A stretch of 64,000 bases of DNA from Acidobacteriaceae bacterium (GTDB lineage: Bacteria; Acidobacteriota; Terriglobia; Terriglobales; Acidobacteriaceae), in contig JASHPJ010000040.1 of the NCBI GenBank assembly GCA_030038195.1, positions 30,533-94,532 on the forward strand, read 5' to 3'. The notes under the pieces are model-generated. The model worked only from the letters and a program-made list of their open reading frames with translations. It searched no databases and had not been told where the DNA came from. Below are positions 1-8,465 of this stretch, in pieces. The position numbers and the translations under genes are program-made. The first letter of the stretch is position 1. The number at the start of each line of letters is the position of its first letter.

Positions 1-217
1 TCCGCGAGGAGTGCAGAATCGTTCCGCCCTTCAACTGGATGCCGTCGGTGTTCTCAAGCGTGAGCGGAATGAAGTTGTTGTCCAGAACGCCGCGCCAGCC
101 GTTGAGGAAACCGATAAACTCGTCTCCGTAGTGGTTGATGCCCTTTTTCACAGCCGCGTAAATGACTGCGTTCAATCCGGGGCAATCTCCGCCTCCGGTC
201 AATAAAGCAACTCGCAT
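1..217 (-). CDS. pfkA: 6-phosphofructokinase, N-terminal part (runs off the window)
   Basis: The reverse strand from 217 reads MRVALLTGGGDCPGLNAVIY, the nucleotide-binding start of the PFK family (GGGDCPGLNA glycine-rich loop), and continues open to the window edge for 72 residues. The enzyme phosphorylates fructose 6-phosphate in glycolysis. ATP- and pyrophosphate-dependent forms cannot be separated from this fragment. An AAGAGGAG ribosome-binding site lies just upstream of the ATG. It is absent from the ORF track because it is cut by the edge. It is transcribed divergently from the next gene, with a 211-bp spacer. Confidence 0.88.
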   Translation of the reverse strand, partial: MRVALLTGGGDCPGLNAVIYAAVKKGINHYGDEFIGFLNGWRGVLDNNFIPLTLENTDGIQLKGGTILHSSR

Positions 218-428
218 CGCAAAATCTCCTCTTGGAATTCCCATGAGCCGGGACGGAGGTCCCGGAAGCTGTGCGTCCGGCGGCGTGCAATCGCCGTTCT
301 CGACGCCTTAACCAGTGTACTCTGCCGTTGTAAAGAGGCGATGGTGATCCGGCGCACCCCGCTGTCGAAAATTCCCGCCCTGTGCATTTCTCCGGCCTGC
401 CCCGCGCCGGAATGATTCAATAGGAGTT

Positions 429-1085
429 ATGCCCGGAAGTGGAGCACTGCTGCTGCTGGCCTTTGTCAGCCTGGTTTTTATCGTCCTGCTGGTTCTGCTG
501 CAGTTGACGCGGCTCGGATTCCTCATTCGCGCCACCATTCCCGACCGTCCGCGCCGCCGCATGTTTATTGCCTCGGTCTCCTTCCTGATTACCTTTGCCG
601 GAGTCCGCATCCTCGTTCACCGCATTGTGAATCACGAGGGCCACTTTCAGTGGGTGGTGGTGCGCGGCGTGCACATCCATCACCTGGTGTGGGGAATTCT
701 TATCCTGCTCCTGGTTGGCTATGGCTGGCTGCTCGACCTGGGCCGCTCGCACTCGCCCATGTCGATCTTTATGAGCCGGCTCATGGCCGTGAGCTACGGC
801 GTGGGCGCCGCACTCACGCTGGACGAGTTCGCGCTATGGCTCAACCTCGAGCCGGACGCCTACTGGTCCAGCTCGGGCCGGTTGAGCATCGATGCCGTCG
901 TGTTTTTCGGCGCGGTGCTCGCTGTGGGCGCGTGGGGTGCGCCGTTTTTTCGCGCGCTGCAGATCATGTGGACCAAGCGAGTTCTGTTCCGCCGCGGCCT
1001 GTGGCGCATCAGCTCGCCGATTCGCCGCGTGCGGTTGCTTCGTCCGCGTAGAGTTCGGCGAGCACCGCCGCGTATCGCTCCGTGA
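429..1085 (+). CDS. Integral membrane protein of unknown function
   Basis: A 218-residue protein with about five hydrophobic segments: residues 5-30, a segment near 50-65, one after the motif HIHHLVWGILIL near 85-105, one near 120-135 and one near 155-170. The HIHH pair beside a membrane segment could bind a metal, but this is only a visual impression. The tail (about 27 residues) is very Arg-rich and overlaps the 3' end of the convergent acyl-CoA ligase by 77 bp, so the true conserved domain probably ends before the overlap. An AGGAG lies unusually close (2 nt) to the ATG. I do not recognise the family. Confidence 0.65.
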   Translation: MPGSGALLLLAFVSLVFIVLLVLLQLTRLGFLIRATIPDRPRRRMFIASVSFLITFAGVRILVHRIVNHEGHFQWVVVRGVHIHHLVWGILILLLVGYGWLLDLGRSHSPMSIFMSRLMAVSYGVGAALTLDEFALWLNLEPDAYWSSSGRLSIDAVVFFGAVLAVGAWGAPFFRALQIMWTKRVLFRRGLWRISSPIRRVRLLRPRRVRRAPPRIAP

Positions 1086-2817
1086 TCACGCGGCGCTTGA
1101 GCTTCAGGGAGGGCGTAAGCTCTCCCGTTTCCTGCGACCACTTTTCGGCCACCACGTGGAACCGCTTCAGCGTCTCAAAGCTCGCCAGGCCGCTGTTCAC
1201 CTCGCTCACCAGCCCGCCGTAAAGAGCAATCACCCGGCTGTCGGCCACCAGCTCCGCGCACGATCGGGCCTCAATCCCCTGCTGCCGCGCCCAGTCTCCG
1301 AGCGCGGCAAAGTTGGGCGAGATCAGCGCCGAGATGAACTTGTGCTTGTCACCCACCAGGGCCGCCTGGCTCACCAGCACCGAGTTCTTGAGCTTGTTTT
1401 CGATCGGCTGCGGCGCCACCAGCTTGCCGCCCGAGGTCTTCAGCAGCTCCTTCTTGCGGTCGGTGATGTAGAGAAATCCATCGACGTCCATATGGGAGAT
1501 GTCGCCGGTGCGGAACCATCCCTCGGCATCGAAGCACTCGGCCGTGGCCTCGGGCTTTTGCCAGTAGCCGACGAAGACCGAAGGCCCGCGGACCAGCAGC
1601 TCGCCGTCCGCGGCCAGCTTGAGCTCGATATTCGGCACCGGCAGCCCTACGGAGCCCATCCGCTGCTTCACGGGATTGTTCAGCGCGATCACCGGGGAAG
1701 TCTCGGTGAGTCCATATCCCTCCCACAACGCGATGCCGACCGAGGCGAACCACCGCGCCGTGTCCATTCCCAGCGGAGCGCCGCCGGAGAGGAAGACCTT
1801 CACCCGCCCGCCGAATGCCTCGCGCACCTTGCTGTACACCAGCTTGCGCGCCAGCTTCCACCGCAGTGAAGACGGCTGCCGGCCGCTGTAGACCTCATCG
1901 GCATGGCGCGAACCGGTCTTGACGGCCCAGGCAAGAATGCGCTTCTTGATCGCCGATACCGAGGACTTCTGCTCCACTGCCTGGCGAATCTTTTCGTAGA
2001 CGCGCGGAACACCCACGATCACCGTGGGCCGCACCTCTTTCATCGCCGCCGGCAGCTTGTCGAACTGCGCGCAGTACGCCACCTGCGCGCCACGGCCATA
2101 GATCGCGTAGTCCAGCGAGCGCGCCGTGATATGCGAAAGCGGCAGGAACGAGATGCAGGCGTCGGCCGCGCTAAACGAGAAGGCAAGGGTGGCGCAGTTC
2201 TGGTTGGCGGCAATGTTGCCGTGCGTCAGCATGACGCCCTTGGGCTCTCCCGTGGTGCCGGAGGTATAGATCAGCGTGGCCAGGTCAGACGGCTGCGCCG
2301 CGCGCACCAGCGCATCGAAGACCGGATCGCGCTCGCCGCCCAGCGCATCGGCGCCGGCCAGCAGGTCGCTCATGGCGACAGCGCCCTCGGGAACCGAGCC
2401 ATCCATCATCACAATGCGCTCGAGTTGCGTCTGCGCGCGCACAGAGTTGAGCTTGTCATACTGCTGGCGCGTGGAGACCACGGCAATCCGGCAGCCGGCG
2501 TCCTGGATGAGCGCCGCTGTCTGCTCGCCGGTGAGCGTGGGATAGATGGGCACGTCCGCGGCCCCGATGGCCAGCACCGCGAAATCCGTGACCGCCCACT
2601 CCCAGCGGTTTTCACTGATCAGCGCGATGCGGTCGCCCTTCTGCGCGCCCCAGGCGAGAAACGCCTTCGCCAGCGCGCGGACGCGCTGATAGATCTGGTC
2701 AGAGGAGATCGGCTGCCACTGGCCAAATCCATCCTGCCGTAGCGCGGCTTGCGGATTGCCGGCGGCGGCCACGCGTTGAAACAAATCGTTGAGGGTTGCA
2801 ATCGGAGCAGTCGTCAT
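1009..2817 (-). CDS. fadD: Long-chain fatty acid-CoA ligase (AMP-forming)
   Basis: A 602-residue ANL-superfamily adenylate-forming enzyme that activates fatty acids to acyl-CoA through an acyl-adenylate. The P-loop-like motif YTSGTTGEPKG is near residue 183, the A5 motif GYGLTETSP near 370, the A7 motif GWFRTGD near 433, and the A8/hinge region DRKKELLKTSGGK near 450. Length and the SGGAPL segment fit the FAA1/long-chain branch rather than acetyl-CoA synthetase. It stands alone on this strand, and its 3' end overlaps the convergent membrane gene. Exact chain-length preference cannot be read from sequence. Confidence 0.92.
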   Translation of the reverse strand: MTTAPIATLNDLFQRVAAAGNPQAALRQDGFGQWQPISSDQIYQRVRALAKAFLAWGAQKGDRIALISENRWEWAVTDFAVLAIGAADVPIYPTLTGEQTAALIQDAGCRIAVVSTRQQYDKLNSVRAQTQLERIVMMDGSVPEGAVAMSDLLAGADALGGERDPVFDALVRAAQPSDLATLIYTSGTTGEPKGVMLTHGNIAANQNCATLAFSFSAADACISFLPLSHITARSLDYAIYGRGAQVAYCAQFDKLPAAMKEVRPTVIVGVPRVYEKIRQAVEQKSSVSAIKKRILAWAVKTGSRHADEVYSGRQPSSLRWKLARKLVYSKVREAFGGRVKVFLSGGAPLGMDTARWFASVGIALWEGYGLTETSPVIALNNPVKQRMGSVGLPVPNIELKLAADGELLVRGPSVFVGYWQKPEATAECFDAEGWFRTGDISHMDVDGFLYITDRKKELLKTSGGKLVAPQPIENKLKNSVLVSQAALVGDKHKFISALISPNFAALGDWARQQGIEARSCAELVADSRVIALYGGLVSEVNSGLASFETLKRFHVVAEKWSQETGELTPSLKLKRRVITERYAAVLAELYADEATARGESAS

Positions 2818-3104
2818 GGGATGCCGGAAACCACGCGCGGCGTGGCGTAATCCTGGTCACTCGGCAGTGTATCAGCGCGAACCCCGAAGGCCCTTGCCAG
2901 TTCGCGGACCTGTCCCAATCTGCGCAGCGCTGGCTTCGGACGGTCGCTGCCACGCGCAGCCCAGACCGTGAATCCCTTGGGGCCGTCTTGAAAAATCTGT
3001 GAATTTCCGGACTCGGCCAGGGCCCGTCAGGCGGTAGACTGGACCCACGGAACCAACCTGGCAGCTCAAACAAGAACCAGAAACTCAGGCTGTGCAATTG
3101 AACC

Positions 3105-4481
3105 ATGCCCAAATTGATCCCAGATCTGCAACCAACTGAACCTGACTCGGCAACGCTCGAACGGCTGGCGCACGTGGAGCGAGCCTTGCTGGTGGCAGTT
3201 ATCCTGCTCACAGCCGCGAACCTGGCCGGCTGGCTGTTTCTGGCCGCAGGCTGGAGCCTTCCCGACAGCAACGCGCTGATGAAGGCTCCGTCGGTGTTTG
3301 CCGCGCTTTTCTGTGCGCTCAGTCTGCAGTTTTCCGCCTCGCAATCCTCCAGCCGGATTCGCCGCCTGGGCGTGCTGCTGTCCCTGGCCTCCGCTCTGAT
3401 CTCTCTCGGCGTGGTCTGTGAATACGTTTGCCATATCTGGTTCGGCATCGATCTGCCCGTGGCGGCCAGCCAGAGCCTGATGTCCATGTTTATGGACCGG
3501 ACGTCTTTCCAGACCGCTGCAGGGTTTGCGAGTCTGGCGGTTACGATCCTGGTTATTCCGGCGCGCAGGCTGCCGGCGGTCGTCGCCGCGGATGTGCTGA
3601 CTTTTTTCCTGGTGCTCCTGGTGCTCGTCCTGGTGTCAGGGCACCTGCTCGCCGTCTCGCACGTCTTCGCGCCGACGTCCACGGTAGCGACCTCGTCGTG
3701 GAGCATGATTGCGCTGCTGCTGCTCACCGTTGTGGCGTTTTTGCGCAAGGCGGAAAACGGCGTCTACTCGATCCTGCTCGGCCACGGCATTGGCAGCAAT
3801 ATCGCGCGCGGACTTTCCCCCGTGCTGCTGGTGCTTCCCTATCTGCGCGAAACCCTGCGCGCCCGTTTCATCGGCTCGCGGCAGATGCCCCCTCACTACA
3901 CCACGGCCATTCTTGCTTCCCTCGCCGTGATGCTCTCCTTCGCGCTGCTGCTGTTTCTCGCCTGGCGCATCAACCGGATGGAGTTGGAGATTCACGACCT
4001 GTCTCTGCGCGACGCGCTCACCGATCTCTACAACCTGCGCGGCTTTCGCCTACTGGCCGAGCAGGCGCTGCGCATGGCCCGCCGCTCCGGCCTCTGTTTT
4101 TCGGTGCTCTTCATCGACCTGGACAACCTGAAGCGCACCAACGATACCCTCGGCCACCAGGCCGGGTCCGATTTCCTGGTGGAAACGGCGAAGATTCTCA
4201 AATCCTCCTTCCGCGAAGCCGACGTGGTGGGGCGCATCGGTGGCGACGAATTCGCCGTGGCCGGCCAGTTCAACCAGTCCGGAATCTCCCTGGCGGCGCA
4301 GCGCATCGAAGAGTCAGTGGCGCGGCGCAATGCGCAGAACAGCAGTGGCCCTCCGCTGAGCCTGAGCATCGGCTGCGTCACCTCGGAGTCGCTGCGCAAC
4401 GAGTCGCTGCCGGAGCTGCTGGCCAGGGCCGACCACGCCATGTACGAGGAAAAGCGCCGCAAGAAAATCCTGGTCAACTAG
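3105..4481 (+). CDS. Membrane-bound diguanylate cyclase (GGDEF)
   Basis: A 458-residue protein with about seven N-terminal hydrophobic segments (residues 25-50 to about 290), then a GGDEF domain. The active site reads GGDEF near residue 379, and an intact RxxD inhibitory site (READ) precedes it with the spacing seen in product-inhibited cyclases, so it should make c-di-GMP with feedback inhibition. No EAL or PAS domain is visible. The membrane part resembles a MASE-type sensor but I cannot name the family. Its TAG stop lies inside the CTAG that begins repeat copy 1. A c-di-GMP enzyme fits a genome with pilus genes, but no direct link is shown. Confidence 0.88.
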   Translation: MPKLIPDLQPTEPDSATLERLAHVERALLVAVILLTAANLAGWLFLAAGWSLPDSNALMKAPSVFAALFCALSLQFSASQSSSRIRRLGVLLSLASALISLGVVCEYVCHIWFGIDLPVAASQSLMSMFMDRTSFQTAAGFASLAVTILVIPARRLPAVVAADVLTFFLVLLVLVLVSGHLLAVSHVFAPTSTVATSSWSMIALLLLTVVAFLRKAENGVYSILLGHGIGSNIARGLSPVLLVLPYLRETLRARFIGSRQMPPHYTTAILASLAVMLSFALLLFLAWRINRMELEIHDLSLRDALTDLYNLRGFRLLAEQALRMARRSGLCFSVLFIDLDNLKRTNDTLGHQAGSDFLVETAKILKSSFREADVVGRIGGDEFAVAGQFNQSGISLAAQRIEESVARRNAQNSSGPPLSLSIGCVTSESLRNESLPELLARADHAMYEEKRRKKILVN

Positions 4482-4642
4482 TGTGGTGTCCCAGAAGTTC
4501 GTATCATAAATTGACATCCCAGACCGCAGGTCCCGCCACGGCGGATCTTCGACCTTCGACTCTCCGCCGCGGCGGACCGCGGCGACCCTCGCTCAGGATG
4601 ACGGCGTATTTTGTGATACGAACTTCAGACTCAGGATACTAG
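4478..4642. mobile_element. MITE-like palindromic element, family A copy 1
   Basis: A 165-bp element bounded by CTAG at both ends. The ends are imperfect inverted repeats sharing GAAGTTCGTATCA and the outer CTAGT. The interior has the frame CTTCGACTC ... GCTCAGGATGAC around the palindrome TCCGCCGCGGCGGA, plus a second CCGCCACGGCGG. Four related copies occur in the window. It has no ORF of its own and starts at the stop codon of the diguanylate cyclase gene. Confidence 0.85.
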
Positions 4643-4695
4643 AGCGGTTTTCCAGATTACGTGGCACGGCCGGCGGCGTATCCGCCGCGGCGGAC

Positions 4696-4720
4696 GTCTT
4701 TTTCTCAAGGAAAAAGAGAC
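4696..4720. repeat. Satellite T/A-rich hairpin next to family A copy 1
   Basis: CTTTTTC-TCAAG-GAAAAAG hairpin with GTC/GAC outer pairing, followed on the reverse strand by a CCGCCGCGGCGG palindrome. A closely similar hairpin plus GCGGCGGA block lies beside copy 3 (41142), and looser relatives lie beside copies 4 and 5. The rest of 4643-4790 holds no gene that I can see. Confidence 0.55.
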
Positions 4721-4798
4721 TGGAGAGTGGCGGCTTTGTCTTGCAGCAACCGGAAACTGCCGTAGTCAGCCAGCTCTCCCGGATCCTGCAAAATTTGC

Positions 4799-4837
4799 GT
4801 TGCATACTTATTCACCATTATTGTATATTTATACGAG
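4799..4837 (+). promoter_or_regulatory. Arginine operon promoter overlaid by two ARG-box-like operators
   Basis: Box 1 (4799-4816, reverse strand core TGAATAAGTATGCA) and box 2 (4820-4837, core TGTATATTTATACG) resemble the ArgR consensus TGAATwwwwATTCA. Their centres are 21 bp apart, the known spacing of paired ARG boxes in enterobacteria. A candidate promoter TTGCAT (4800-4805), 18 bp, TATATT (4824-4829) has its -35 inside box 1 and its -10 inside box 2. Bound ArgR would cover the polymerase site, implying autoregulation of argR and repression of the whole operon by arginine. Confidence 0.72.
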
Positions 4838-4900
4838 CGCGGTTTCCGCATTGCGGACCGCGCCTTCGATTTTTCTATGGGCAGCGCCGGAAATTTCGCA

Positions 4901-5356
4901 ATGAAGACTCAGCGGCTCAGTGCCATTCGCGATGTCGTGGCAAGCTCGCCGGTGGCCAGCCAGGACGAGCTGCGGCGCAAGCTGCGCCGGCGTGGCATTC
5001 ACGTCACGCAGGCCACGCTCTCGCGCGACATTCACGAGCTCCGTCTTTCGAAAGGACCGGGCGGATACGTGCTGCCGAATGGAAATGGAATCCATGCCTC
5101 TGCCGAGGACGACGGACCGCCCTCTTTCGAGGAGATGCTGGAAAGCTTTGGTCTGCGCGTGCGCCAGGCCATGAACCAGGTAGTGGTGAGCACGGTCCTG
5201 GGCGGCGCGCAGCCGGTGGCTGCGGCGCTTGACCGCGTCGGCTGGCCCGAGGTGGTGGGTACCATTGCCGGAGACGACACGGTGCTGGTGATCTGCGCCG
5301 ATCAGCGTAAGGCCGGCGACGTGGAAGACCGGATAAGGACACTTCTCGAATCATGA
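4901..5356 (+). CDS. argR: Arginine repressor ArgR
   Basis: About 151 residues from ATG 4901. The ORF track starts at 4877, but the family begins at the KTQRLSAIRDVV helix and a GGAAA lies upstream of 4901. The N-terminal winged helix carries TQATLSRDIHEL, the recognition helix signature. The C-terminal hexamerisation/arginine-binding domain carries GTIAGDDTVLVIC, where the Asp pair contacts arginine. ArgR senses arginine and represses its synthesis. It is first in the arg operon, its stop overlaps the argC start by ATGA, and paired ARG boxes lie just upstream, so it is very likely autoregulated. Confidence 0.93.
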   Translation: MKTQRLSAIRDVVASSPVASQDELRRKLRRRGIHVTQATLSRDIHELRLSKGPGGYVLPNGNGIHASAEDDGPPSFEEMLESFGLRVRQAMNQVVVSTVLGGAQPVAAALDRVGWPEVVGTIAGDDTVLVICADQRKAGDVEDRIRTLLES

Positions 5357-6420
5357 CGGATACGGTACAAACTGCGGTTATCGGGGTTACCGGGTACGCC
5401 GGCGCGGAGCTGGCGCGACTGCTGCTGCATCACCCACGCCTGAAAGGCAAGCCGCCGGTCTTCGCCGGGCGGCTGGACGAAAAGGAAGCTGCGCGCGGCG
5501 GCACGCCGCTGATTGAGATTCATCCGCATCTCGGCGGCAACAACGGCGCCAGCGGGCTGCGCATGGAGCCTTTCACCTGGGAGCTGCTCACCCGGTGGAA
5601 CGTGGACGTGCTGTTCCTGGCCACGCCGCACGAACAGTCCCGCGCGTGGGCTCCGGCGGCGCTCGAACGCGGCATGCGCGTGATCGATCTGAGCGGAGCA
5701 TGGCGGCTCACCGAAGCGGCGAACCGGGCCGTCTACGCGTTTGAAGACGACGGCTCCGCGCAGGCCGTGGCCACGCAGGCGAAGGCCGTCTACGGCATGC
5801 CGGAACTGTATCGCAGCCAGATTGCCGGCGCAGAACTCATCGCCAATCCCGGCTGCTACCCGACCTCAGTGATTCTGGCGCTCAAGCCGCTGGTGGCGGC
5901 CGGGCTGCTCGATCTGGGCGCCGGCATCATCGCCGACTCGAAGAGCGGCGTGAGCGGCGCGGGCAAAGCGCCTACGGCCAAGACGCACTTCATGTACGCG
6001 GCCGACAACCTCTCGGCATATGGCGTCTTCAGCCATCGCCACACCGGCGAGATGCTGGAGCAGATCGGGCTGGCGGCCGGCCAGCTCGTCTTCACGCCGC
6101 ATCTGCTGCCCATCCCGCGCGGGATTCTGTCGACGATCTACGTTCGCTTCCACGAAGCGCAGACGCGCCAGTCCATCGCAAAGATTTACCAGGAATTTTT
6201 CGCCGGCAGCCCGATGGTGCGCATTTATGAGAAGACGCTGCCGCAGATTCAGTACGTGGTGCGAACCAATTACAACGACATCGGCTTTCAACTGGATGCG
6301 AGCGGCCGCCGCGCGGTGATTGTCAGTTGCCTGGATAACCTGCTGAAAGGCGCAGCCGGCCAGGCCGTGCAGAACATGAATGTGGTGCTCGGCTGGGGCG
6401 AGTCGGAGGGGCTCGAATGA
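5353..6420 (+). CDS. argC: N-acetyl-gamma-glutamyl-phosphate reductase
   Basis: A 355-residue NADPH-dependent reductase, third step of arginine synthesis (acetylglutamyl phosphate to the semialdehyde). The N-terminal Rossmann motif is GVTGYAGAELARLL. The catalytic cysteine is in NPGCYPTSVILAL, and KSGVSGAGKAPT follows. Length is typical. It overlaps argR upstream and argB downstream by 4 bp each (ATGA), so translation is coupled. Confidence 0.95.
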   Translation: MTDTVQTAVIGVTGYAGAELARLLLHHPRLKGKPPVFAGRLDEKEAARGGTPLIEIHPHLGGNNGASGLRMEPFTWELLTRWNVDVLFLATPHEQSRAWAPAALERGMRVIDLSGAWRLTEAANRAVYAFEDDGSAQAVATQAKAVYGMPELYRSQIAGAELIANPGCYPTSVILALKPLVAAGLLDLGAGIIADSKSGVSGAGKAPTAKTHFMYAADNLSAYGVFSHRHTGEMLEQIGLAAGQLVFTPHLLPIPRGILSTIYVRFHEAQTRQSIAKIYQEFFAGSPMVRIYEKTLPQIQYVVRTNYNDIGFQLDASGRRAVIVSCLDNLLKGAAGQAVQNMNVVLGWGESEGLE

Positions 6421-7199
6421 AATACGTCGTCAAGCTGGGCGGAGCGGGACTGGAGAATCCGGCTCTTCTCAATGGCTGCGTGCGCGCGATCGTGGAACTG
6501 GCGCGCGACGGCAACCAGGTGGCCGTGGTGCACGGCGGCGGCGTGCAGTTGACCCGCACGCTCAAGGCGCTGGGCAAGCAGAGCGAGTTTATTGACGGCC
6601 TGCGCGTCACCGATGCGGAGACTCGCGACGTGGCGCTGATGGTCTTTGCCGGCAAGGTGAACAAGAGCCTGGTCGCTGCCCTGGGCGCGCAGGGCCAGCC
6701 CGCCGTGGGGCTCTCCGGCGGCGACGGACTGCTCTTCCGCGCGCGCAAGAAGCGCACCGCGCCCGACCTGGGCTACGTGGGCGAGATTGCCGCCAGCGAT
6801 CCGCGCTGGATCGAAGCCATCTGGCAGTTGAACGGTGTGCCGGTGCTCTCTTCCATGGCGCTCGGCTTCGACGGCGAGTTTTATAACATCAATGCCGACG
6901 AGATGGCTTCAGCCTGCGCCGTCGCCTGCCGCGCCGACGCGCTCGTCTTTCTTACCGACGTCCCCGGCGTCAAAGGAGCGGACGGCGCAGTATTGCGATG
7001 GCTGTCCATCGACCAGATTGCGGAGATGGCGCGAAGCGCGGTCATCTCCGGCGGCATGCTGCCCAAACTGGCCGCCTGCCGCGAGGCGCTTTTGAACGGC
7101 GTAAAGCGCGTGCGAATTCTGCCCGCCGAGGCTGCCGGCTCGTTACCCGACCTGTGCAGCGCGCGCGTGGCCCACGGCACAGAAGTGATGGTCGCCTGA
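6417..7199 (+). CDS. argB: Acetylglutamate kinase
   Basis: A 260-residue amino acid kinase, second step of the pathway. It shows KLGGAG at the N-terminal phosphate site, VVHGGG, GLRVTDAETRDV and NINADEMASA, all in family order. The protein begins directly at the first strand and lacks the extra N-terminal helix of arginine-inhibited hexameric kinases. By family knowledge this suggests an arginine-insensitive enzyme, leaving control to ArgR and the acetylglutamate synthase at the end of the operon. Confidence 0.94.
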   Translation: MKYVVKLGGAGLENPALLNGCVRAIVELARDGNQVAVVHGGGVQLTRTLKALGKQSEFIDGLRVTDAETRDVALMVFAGKVNKSLVAALGAQGQPAVGLSGGDGLLFRARKKRTAPDLGYVGEIAASDPRWIEAIWQLNGVPVLSSMALGFDGEFYNINADEMASACAVACRADALVFLTDVPGVKGADGAVLRWLSIDQIAEMARSAVISGGMLPKLAACREALLNGVKRVRILPAEAAGSLPDLCSARVAHGTEVMVA

Positions 7200-7211
7200 G
7201 GAGAAACGACA

Positions 7212-8465
7212 TTGACCAAACTCGAACAGATTCGCGCCGCTGAATCGCGACTGCTGCTTTCCACCTACGAGCGGAGCCCCATTCTCTTCGTCAAGGGCGA
7301 GGGCGTTCACATCATCGACGAGCAGGGCGAGCGCTATCTCGACCTGCTCAGCGGCATCGGCGTCAACGCGCTGGGCTACGGCCATCCGGCGATCGAAGCG
7401 GCCATTGCCAGGCAGAGCCGCGCGCTCATTCACATCTCGAATCTCTACTATCACGAGGGCCAGGCCGAGCTGGCGCTGCGGCTCACCGAGCGCACCGGCC
7501 TCGATCGCTGCTTCTTTGCCAACACCGGCACCGAGGCGTGGGAAGGCGCGCTGAAGCTGGCTCGCGCCTATGCCGGCCTGAAGCGCAGCGAAGGCACGCA
7601 GATCGGCACCAAATTTCTCGCGCTCGACCAGAGCTTCCATGGACGTACCTTCGGCTCCATGTCCACGACGTACAAGGCGAAGTACCGCGAGCCCTTCGGT
7701 CCAGTGGTTCCCGGCGTGGAGTTTGTGCGCTTCAACGACGTGGCCGACCTGCGCGCAAAGTTTTCGAGCGAGGTTTGCGCCATTCTCGTCGAGGCCATCC
7801 AGGGGGAAGGCGGCATCCGTCCGCTTACGCAGGAGTTTTTCGCCACAGCGCGCGCGCTGGCCAGCTCGACCGGCGCACTGCTCATCGCGGACGAGATCCA
7901 GGCCGGCATGGGCCGCACCGGCAAGTGGTGTGCCTATCAGCACTACGGCATCCAGCCCGATATCACGACGCTGGCCAAGCCTCTCGCGGGGGGCCTTCCC
8001 CTCGGTGCAGTTTTGTGCACGGAGGAGGTCGCGCGCGCCATTCACGCCGGCATGCACGGCACCACCTTTGGCGGCGGACCGCTGGCCTGCGCGGTGGCCA
8101 TCGCCGTTATCGACGCGATGGAGAAAGATGGGCTTCTGCAACACGCAACGGAGGTGGGCAACTACTTTCAGGAGCAACTGCGCAACCTTGCCGCTCGCCA
8201 TGAATCTATTGTGGATGTGCGCGGCAAAGGGCTGATGGTAGCTGCCGAGGTTGATTCCGCCGAGCTGGGCAAGCTGGTGGTGGCCGAGATGCTCAAGCGG
8301 CGCATCCTCATCAACTGCACCAGCGACACGGTGCTGCGCTTCCTGCCGCCGTATATCGTTGAGCATGCGCACATCGACACCGCAATTGCGGCGCTCGACC
8401 AGATTCTCACCGAACACACCGCACACGCTGCGGCACTCTCCGCGGGAGGACATCAACGTGGCTAG
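7212..8465 (+). CDS. argD: Acetylornithine aminotransferase
   Basis: A 417-residue class III PLP aminotransferase that converts N-acetylglutamate semialdehyde to N-acetylornithine. The PLP-lysine motif is TLAKPLAGGLPLGA, and the cofactor Asp is in LIADEIQAGMGRTG. The start is a TTG with GAGGAG about 8 bases upstream; no better ATG precedes the conserved N-terminus. It follows argB by 12 bp and overlaps the argF start by 8 bp. Confidence 0.93.
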   Translation: MTKLEQIRAAESRLLLSTYERSPILFVKGEGVHIIDEQGERYLDLLSGIGVNALGYGHPAIEAAIARQSRALIHISNLYYHEGQAELALRLTERTGLDRCFFANTGTEAWEGALKLARAYAGLKRSEGTQIGTKFLALDQSFHGRTFGSMSTTYKAKYREPFGPVVPGVEFVRFNDVADLRAKFSSEVCAILVEAIQGEGGIRPLTQEFFATARALASSTGALLIADEIQAGMGRTGKWCAYQHYGIQPDITTLAKPLAGGLPLGAVLCTEEVARAIHAGMHGTTFGGGPLACAVAIAVIDAMEKDGLLQHATEVGNYFQEQLRNLAARHESIVDVRGKGLMVAAEVDSAELGKLVVAEMLKRRILINCTSDTVLRFLPPYIVEHAHIDTAIAALDQILTEHTAHAAALSAGGHQRG

